Shown here in pieces: positions 58,078-64,000 of a DNA stretch of 64,000 bases (position 1 is the first letter of the stretch; each line of letters opens with the position of its first letter). The notes below the pieces were generated by a model that was given only the letters and a program-made list of their open reading frames with translations, made no database searches and was not told the DNA's origin. The DNA lies in contig CM055114.1 of assembly GCA_029204225.1 (NCBI GenBank), positions 14,901,371-14,965,370 of the forward strand, written 5' to 3'. Made by a program: the position numbers and the translations under genes. This DNA is from Diphasiastrum complanatum (lineage: Eukaryota > Streptophyta > Lycopodiopsida > Lycopodiales > Lycopodiaceae).

Positions 58078-59421
58078 CAAATTAAGCTTTGCATGCTATT
58101 ATTACTGATTGTGCGAGAATTTGTGAGCTCAATTCAAGCAAAAAAGCTATTTATCACTTTTCTTTACCTTTTTTGAAAAGTGTTTGGATCAAAGATGATA
58201 GAATCAAGATTTTCAGGTCAGAATTGACATTGTACGGAATTCTGGAATTCTGCATGTGTGAAAGAGATTTTTAGACCTCTTTATTTCCATCATCTTAGGT
58301 CCAAAGATATTGATGTTATAACTTGATGAAAAGCTTCTAAGAAGTACTTTCCATTGCAATTGATCTCAATTCAATCTGATATGTCTAGCATCCATTCACA
58401 AAACCAAAAAAACCATAAAAATAACTCAAATCTATTTTTGGAGAAAAAAGAGGCAAAAATCCCATCAGATTTTGTTTAATCAAAATCCAGTGGGAACCAA
58501 CCTTCGCACGATTGGCAGCAGCTCAAAGGTACTATCCCAGACCTACATAGAAGTGTGCGAAGGTCCCTACCAATCAGATCTTGAAAAATCTCAAAAAAAC
58601 CATGAAACATTCAAAATTCTCTTAAAAAGTCAAAAAATTTCAGACCTTCATAAGAACCTTCGCAGAGCTCTATGAAGTTCCATCTCAGTGAGACCATGAC
58701 ACAGAGAAGCTTGCGAAGGTTAGTTCCCAGTATAAGTGCCCTCGCAGACACCCAAATTTTCAGTTCTAGTGGCCAAGAACCTTCACAAAAAATTCTGAAG
58801 TTCCATCTTTGTGAGACAAGGACACATAAGAGCCTACAAAGGTTAGTTTGATTTCAGTGAGCTGAAAATTGGATTTGAGTGCCTAAAATCACTAAAATTA
58901 GAAGATCCATCACATCCTCATAGAAGCAGCCTTCGCAAACTATCCCAATGCCTTCAAAATGTGTTTTTCCATCAGTGGTGAACCCTCCGAACGTTAATTA
59001 CCAAAGATGACTGATCTGTGATCAAAAACATGCTTTTGAACCTTTGTAGACAACCATAACTTTTTGATTTATTAGAAAGAATCTTCCCCCCTTGGAACAG
59101 AGCCAGATCCATGCCCCTGACAAGCCTACAAAGGTTAGTTTTCAACAGATTTGAAAAAATCAAGGTTTTTGACAGTAGAACAGTGAAATAATCTTTGCAC
59201 AGCCAACCCTCACACGAGTAACCTTCACAGACTAGATCAATAGTTAGATCTACACCAGATCCAGCTACTGTAAAAATCTAAGGCCAATTAGAGCAAGGAT
59301 TAAAAGTTATCAAGAAAAAACCACCGTAAGAGGCCCAAAATCACACTTTTGGCCACCCCGACTGATCAAATTCCTAAAGATCTAGACTAAATTCCACAAA
59401 TCCATCAAGATTTAGCTACCC
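58078..59421 (+). other. Copia leader start passing into gypsy leader
   Basis: No ORF of note. From about 58490 to 59240, CCTTCGCA/TGCGAAGG motifs recur about seven times, marking a gypsy leader like those at 28413-29560 and 32760-33729. Confidence 0.5.
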
Positions 59422-61130
59422 TTGACATCTTCGTCGAATGAATATGAGATTCAGATGATCATTTTTGAGCAGAATTGCGAATCAAGCTCCAAACCTCTCC
59501 ATAGTTGTAGCCGTGCAAATCAAGGCAGAAGCAGAACCAGCACCAATGGATCCTATGAGTCAACCCGTACCTGTCGCGCACTCTTGCAAGCAGTTCAAAG
59601 AGCACTTCACATGGAAATACCTAAATATTATGAGTCATCAGATCCCATCAGATTCATCCACATCTACGAGCAAGCATTTGAAATTTATGGAGATTTAACA
59701 CCGGCAGAGAAACTGATTTTGTTCTCCATATCTCTGGTAGTGGTGGCACAAGCTTGGTTCTTCAACCTATCGGACGAAGAGAAAACCACTTGGGAAGGGG
59801 TTGAAACAACTCTCATCATGCACTTTAGACCGAGGAAGTTTTTGGAAGATCCGTTTCTCCTACTAGCAAAGTAAAAATGGGAAAAAGTGAAAGAGTCAGG
59901 GACTATATAGAACAGGTCAAACACCTAAGATCTGAATGCAATGTAGTCCTAACTCCCAATCATGGGGTCATTATGTGGTTCCTCGTGGGGTTACCATGAA
60001 GTATTAGAAGAGATCTGAAAAGACGGGAGTAGTACGCTACATTGCAAGAAGCCATGGAAGATGCCATTAGGGAAGAAGATGAGGATTTCGATAATTAATC
60101 GTATTCGACTACCCATAATCCAGCTCCCTTGGTAGCATCATCATCCAATGCATCCCATATTTCAACAGATCTGCTGATGGAATCAATGACAAAGTTACAC
60201 AAGCAACAAATGGGGACAACTACCGGCATAGTTTGATCAGACATTGAAGGCCTTGCAAGGAGCTATAGCACCAAATCCAAATCCACCGGAACAGAATCAA
60301 CCATAGTATCCCCGTCGAGAGAATGTATGGTGTCCGGTTTGCACCTTTAACCATACTGCAAATGAGTGTCCAGTGTTGAAGCAAAACCTCAAGCTGACAC
60401 AACGGTACTGTCACTTGTGCAATGCTTCATCACATGAAATGACGTATTGCCCATTCAACCCCAGAATCATACAACAGAAGAGGAATCAATACCAGGACTC
60501 CTACCCATATCATCAAGGGGCATCAAATGTGGCATCGCGCTATGGAATGCCAATGAATCAGCAGCACATGGCGCTACCTACACCACCTGGGCCAGCTAAC
60601 ACATTAGAGGAGTTCTAAATCCAAAAAAGACCTTTTGTAAAGATTCTTTTTATATTTTTTCTCAATTTTTTCTTACACATGGACCAATCAAAACACTTAA
60701 ATTTGAAATCTACGTAACGTAACTTTTTGAGTTCACATTTTGATTCCACACTAAAAATGGCATAACTTTTTAGTGGTAAGGCGAATTTAGCGGAGTTTGG
60801 TGCATTGGAAAGCGCTCAACAAGGGCTTTCAATGATATGTTACATGACATACTTTTAAGCTACAATTAAAAAGTTATGGCAAGTCAAAAGTATTAGTGCT
60901 ATAATATTTTAATAATATAAACTACATCTTGCACGAATTCTTAAAGGTTCTTTTTGGAGCTCAAAACTCCTCTAATGATCAAGTGGCTCATGTAAATCTA
61001 GCCGCAGTAGAATAAGAACTACCGTCCCAACATGAGCAGTAGCAGTGGTACGGTCCAGAAGAGGCGGTTGTCGATCGGGCAATCAACGAATACTATGCGA
61101 CCTATGCCGCATAACCTCAACGTCAGGGAG
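59422..61130 (+). pseudogene. Gypsy gag, frameshifted and interrupted
   Basis: The frame 59422-59874 has IPKYYESSDPIRFIHIYEQA, AQAWFFNLSDEEKTTWEGVE and FRPRKFLEDPFLLLAK. One lost base near 59870 shifts to the frame with VKMGKSERVRDYIEQVKHLR and VIMWFLVGLP, then a stop. Two zinc knuckles follow: CPVCTFNHTANEC (60330-60370) and CHLCNASSHEMTYC (60412-60450). A 290-bp insert lies at 60652-60943. After it the C-terminal part QWYGPEEAVVDRAINEYYAT (61040-61100) is readable. The copia at 61136 then ends it. Confidence 0.85.
60652..60943. mobile_element. Small insertion in gypsy gag, unknown type
   Basis: Foreign 292-bp sequence between two 12-bp near-repeats, AAGATTCTTTTT (60640-60651) and AAGGTTCTTTTT (60944-60955), with gag sequence on both sides. 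No terminal inverted repeats or pol III boxes were seen. Confidence 0.4.
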
Positions 61131-61135
61131 GTAGG

Positions 61136-61361
61136 TGTTGAATTATTCTCCTACTAATCGACTAATCGACATTTTAATCTTCGGACATTTTTGGGATTGT
61201 CGTCTTTCGGGATTTTTCTCTCACCTTAGCTTTTTCACAAAATGTAGATAGTCTATTCCGCTATGCACGATAAGTTTTCTTTCTTGTCGCTCGAATTCTT
61301 TTTATTTATAATCTTATTCGAACTATCTTTCACGTACCTCTTTCCAACATGGTATCAGAGC
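61136..61361 (+). mobile_element. Copia 5' LTR, internally deleted, with primer site
   Basis: Begins TGTTGAATTATTC at 61136 and ends TTCCAACA at 61349, followed at once by TGGTATCAGAGC (61350-61361). Shares CTAATCGACATTTTAATCTT and the stretch GGGATTGTCGTCTTTCGGGA with the 3' LTR at 63195, but lacks most of the middle, including the TATA box. Confidence 0.75.
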
Positions 61362-61539
61362 GTTGATTCTTCAAGGCCTAATACTATATCAGAGTGAAAG
61401 CTCTTATACTTGATATCTTTCGCAATATCAAATTATTCTTCAGTTCAAATCAATTTGTTTCAGTATCAGAGAATTGATTTCCACAACATTGTATCTTTAT
61501 CTTAACGACAATCAAATTATCGACAGTCTATAGTTCCAG

Positions 61540-63100
61540 ATGGATTCTCAAAGTAAAGCCGGTCTTATCGCAGACAAGCTGAATAGATCCAATTATCATA
61601 TATGAAAATTTAAGATGAAGACCTTGCTAATCGCCAATGAGTAATGTTGTTAAAAGTATCAAAGTGAAGCCTGAAGATGACACAATCGACTCAAACGACG
61701 AACAACATATTAACTGCAAATTGAAGAAGATGATGTCGCAGTTCAACAACTATAGTATGATGAAAATAATCAACTTCCTCCATTTCCCAGAAGATCATCA
61801 AGGACTAGTAGACCACCTGTGAGGTATATCGACGAGTCTGCAGCCTATCTTGTTCAAGAGCTGGCGATTGTTGAAGAGGCACTCAGTCAGCCCGATTCCG
61901 ATCTCTAGAAAGAAGCTACGGATAAAGAGTATTCATCTCTTATCAAGAACCAAACATGGACAATTGTCGAATTACCTGCTAGCAAGAACGTAATTGATTG
62001 TAAATGGATTTTCAAAGTCAAGTATAAGGCAGACGGAAGCATCGACAAAAGAAAAGCCCGACTTGTCGCCAGAGGATTGTCTCAGGACAACATCGATTAC
62101 ACTGAGACCTTCAGTTCAGTAGTCAAACATTCTTCTATTCGACTTTTGTTATCATTTGCTGCTGCAGTAAATTTGGAAATACATCAAATGGATGTATAGA
62201 CAACATATCTCAATGGAGTTATCAAAGAAGACACTTACATGGTGCAACTCGAAGGTTATATTATCGAAGGTAAACACAATCATGTGTGTAAACTCCATAA
62301 GGCACTTTATGGCTTGAAGCAATCTACTCGAGCATGATTTCAAAGGATCAATACTTTCCTTATTGATCACGGCTATACACCAAGCTCTTCAGATTCTAAT
62401 ATTTACTTCAAGACAGTGTAGTAGTCTTTTATCATAATCACTTTGTATGTGGATGACACATTGCTCTTCGACAATAGTATCTATCTGATGAGGAACAGAT
62501 GCAAGAGTATCCTTATAGTTCGATAATAAGATCTCTTATGTACACAATGATCTGTACCAGGCCAGACATAGGTTTTGGAATCAGTTTCTTAAGTCAGTTT
62601 ATGAGTAACCTTGGTATAACACATTGGAAGGCTCTTATCAGAGTAAGGAGATATCTTCGAGCTACTATGGATTTTTGCATTTGTTATGGAATAGTCGACA
62701 ACGACAAACTCAATTTACTCAGTGGTTACACAGATGCAAGTTGGGCAGGAGATGTAGACACTCGAAAATCTACTTCTGGTTTCACATTCTTCCTCAACAA
62801 TGTTCCTATTTCCTAGAACAGTCGTAAGCAATCTTCGATAGCTTTATCTTCTACAAAATCAAAGTATATCGTAGCCTCACAAGCGACTAAGGAAGCAGTT
62901 TGGTTGAGAAACTTACTTTCATATATGAATCAATATGCTCCGACATTATTATTTTGTGATAATCAAGGTGTTATTGCCTTATTAGCCAACCCTAGATTTC
63001 ATTCTAGGAGTAAGCACATTGAACTCAAGTATCACTATGTGTACAACATCTCAAAAGGTATTCTTCCTTCTATAGCAAGATTAGGAAGACTATTATAAAG
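61540..63100 (+). pseudogene. Copia gag-pol with large internal deletion and stops
   Basis: Starts MDSQSKAGLIADKLN at 61540, about 180 bp after the primer site, related to 22722. An early stop (NYHI*KFKMK) follows, then a jump near 61800 to pol: RPPVRYIDES, NQTWTIVELPASKNVIDCKW, KARLVARGLSQ, ALYGLKQSTRA and LYVDDTLLFDN (about 62440). RNase H: CTRPDIGFGISFLSQFMSN, SGYTDASWAGDVDTRKSTSG, FCDNQGVIALLANPRFHSRS and KHIELKYHYVYNISKGI to about 63050. At least six stops or frameshifts are seen. Protease and integrase are missing. Confidence 0.85.
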
Positions 63101-63182
63101 ATATTTTGCACATGCAACTGCTTCTCCCCAAAATTCTTTAGAGAACTAAATTTAAAGGCCAAGGCATTTATGGATTTAGATT

Positions 63183-64000
63183 AAGGGGGAGGGTTGGTGG
63201 CAACTCTAATCCACTAATCGACATTTTAATCTTCGTCCAACTTTTATTCAGACCTGCAAATTTCTTTGTGTTTTTACACAGTTTGCATAGCTACTCGAAA
63301 ATTGCTCACAGTGTCACCATTTTTGGGATTGTCGTCTTTCGGGATTTTTCTCTCACTTTGGCTTTTTTTTGCAAAATGCTAGATACCTTAAAAGTTAAGG
63401 AAATGACTTTGTGAAGGCCTTCACATTTTTTGCATTTTTGGCATGTTGTCAATTTACGTTCATTTCTGCAGAGTTACAATTTATGTTTAAATATGTAGAC
63501 AGACTGTTTACGACCAAAGCCACCGACTTGCATTAATCCGTCAACAAGTAATTTATGAGAAGTCCTAACTGGATGGATGCCAACACATTACAACCAACTG
63601 GATGACGCTTTTGATGACCTAATTGCTTAGTATAAATAACTGTTCATATTCCTACAATTTTAAGTTTTTGATCAATAGATCAACAAGTATTGAATATTTA
63701 GCCCTCTCTCTCTCTCAAGCCTATGAGCTTGAACACTCCTGAGCATTCTAGCTCACTTCTTAGAGTTGTTTAGAGATTGCTATTGCACCTACTGCTTATC
63801 AGCATTCGTTTAATTCGGACTTTCATTTTTAGTCGCTCAGAGATAGCTTAGAGTACGCGGCTTCGATCCGCAACTTATTGTACTCATTTACTTCTATTTT
63901 GCTTTCATATGGAATCAATACTATCTTTTATTGCGTTCAGGTTCATCTCAGAATGTATGCATTTCTGTAGTTCTTCACGACTGATTATTTCACTAAAAAT
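63183..64000 (+). mobile_element. Polypurine tract and copia 3' LTR, runs off window
   Basis: AAGGGGGAGGG at 63183-63193 precedes TGGTGGCAACTC at 63195. The LTR repeats the 5' LTR up to about 63386 and then carries the part missing there: a TATA box (AGTATAAATAAC near 63630) and a U5-like region resembling 22100-22270. The end lies beyond the window. Confidence 0.65.

Overview
This window looks like nuclear DNA of a flowering plant. It holds an almost unbroken bed of LTR retrotransposon pieces of the Ty1/copia and Ty3/gypsy types. Several initiator-Met tRNA primer sites (TGGTATCAGAGC) are present, along with a tRNA-derived SINE, very long CT/GA and GT/CA arrays, and one gene of the land-plant DUF26 (ginkbilobin-like) family. 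No bacterial features (operons, ribosome binding sites, CRISPR) are present. The species cannot be named from the sequence.

Layout. 0-5 kb: a decayed minus-strand gypsy protease/RT, a SINE with intact target-site duplication, a plus-strand LTR leader with a broken gag, and a gypsy LTR with a gag stub. 5-9.5 kb: a satellite-like domain of short modules centred on decaying GCCACGTGGC palindromes, mixed with CT arrays, an AT-rich minisatellite and a duplicated hairpin unit. 9.5-14 kb: minus-strand copia remnants and a copy of an unusual copia-related element here called X. 14-18.2 kb and 45.3-47.6 kb: two copies of a gene-leader duplication, here P (promoter, CT-rich 5' UTR, intron, 13-codon first coding exon) and Q. 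They are rearranged relative to each other. 18.2-22 kb: little that can be assigned. 22-30.3 kb: a plus copia leader and three minus gypsy modules, including a gag-to-RNase H deletion fusion. 30.4-37 kb: a second X copy, X and gypsy LTRs and a CT/CA array. 37-41.7 kb: LTR pieces and a decayed coiled-coil ORF. 42.6-43.2 kb: a long inverted repeat with a 186-bp GA array in its loop. 43.7-44.1 kb: the DUF26 gene. 48.3-57.3 kb: an old copia split by a young, nearly intact copia (49993-56150). 57.6-64 kb: another copia LTR, a gypsy gag and an internally deleted copia.

How the parts relate. Nesting gives a relative age order: the old copia at 48.3/57.3 kb came before the young copia inside it, and the gypsy gag at 59.4-61.1 kb came before the copia inserted at 61136. 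The young copia is the only element close to autonomous: its two LTRs differ at 4 of 682 positions by eye, and its gag-pol frame is broken by a single in-frame UAG. X elements end in the same kind of polypurine tract and flank as that copia, so they may be non-autonomous relatives. Five perfect TTCACACGTGTGAA palindromes (G-box core) lie in LTRs of at least three types and are the most striking shared regulatory feature. The best host-gene candidates are the DUF26 protein and the unidentified gene whose leader is duplicated as P.
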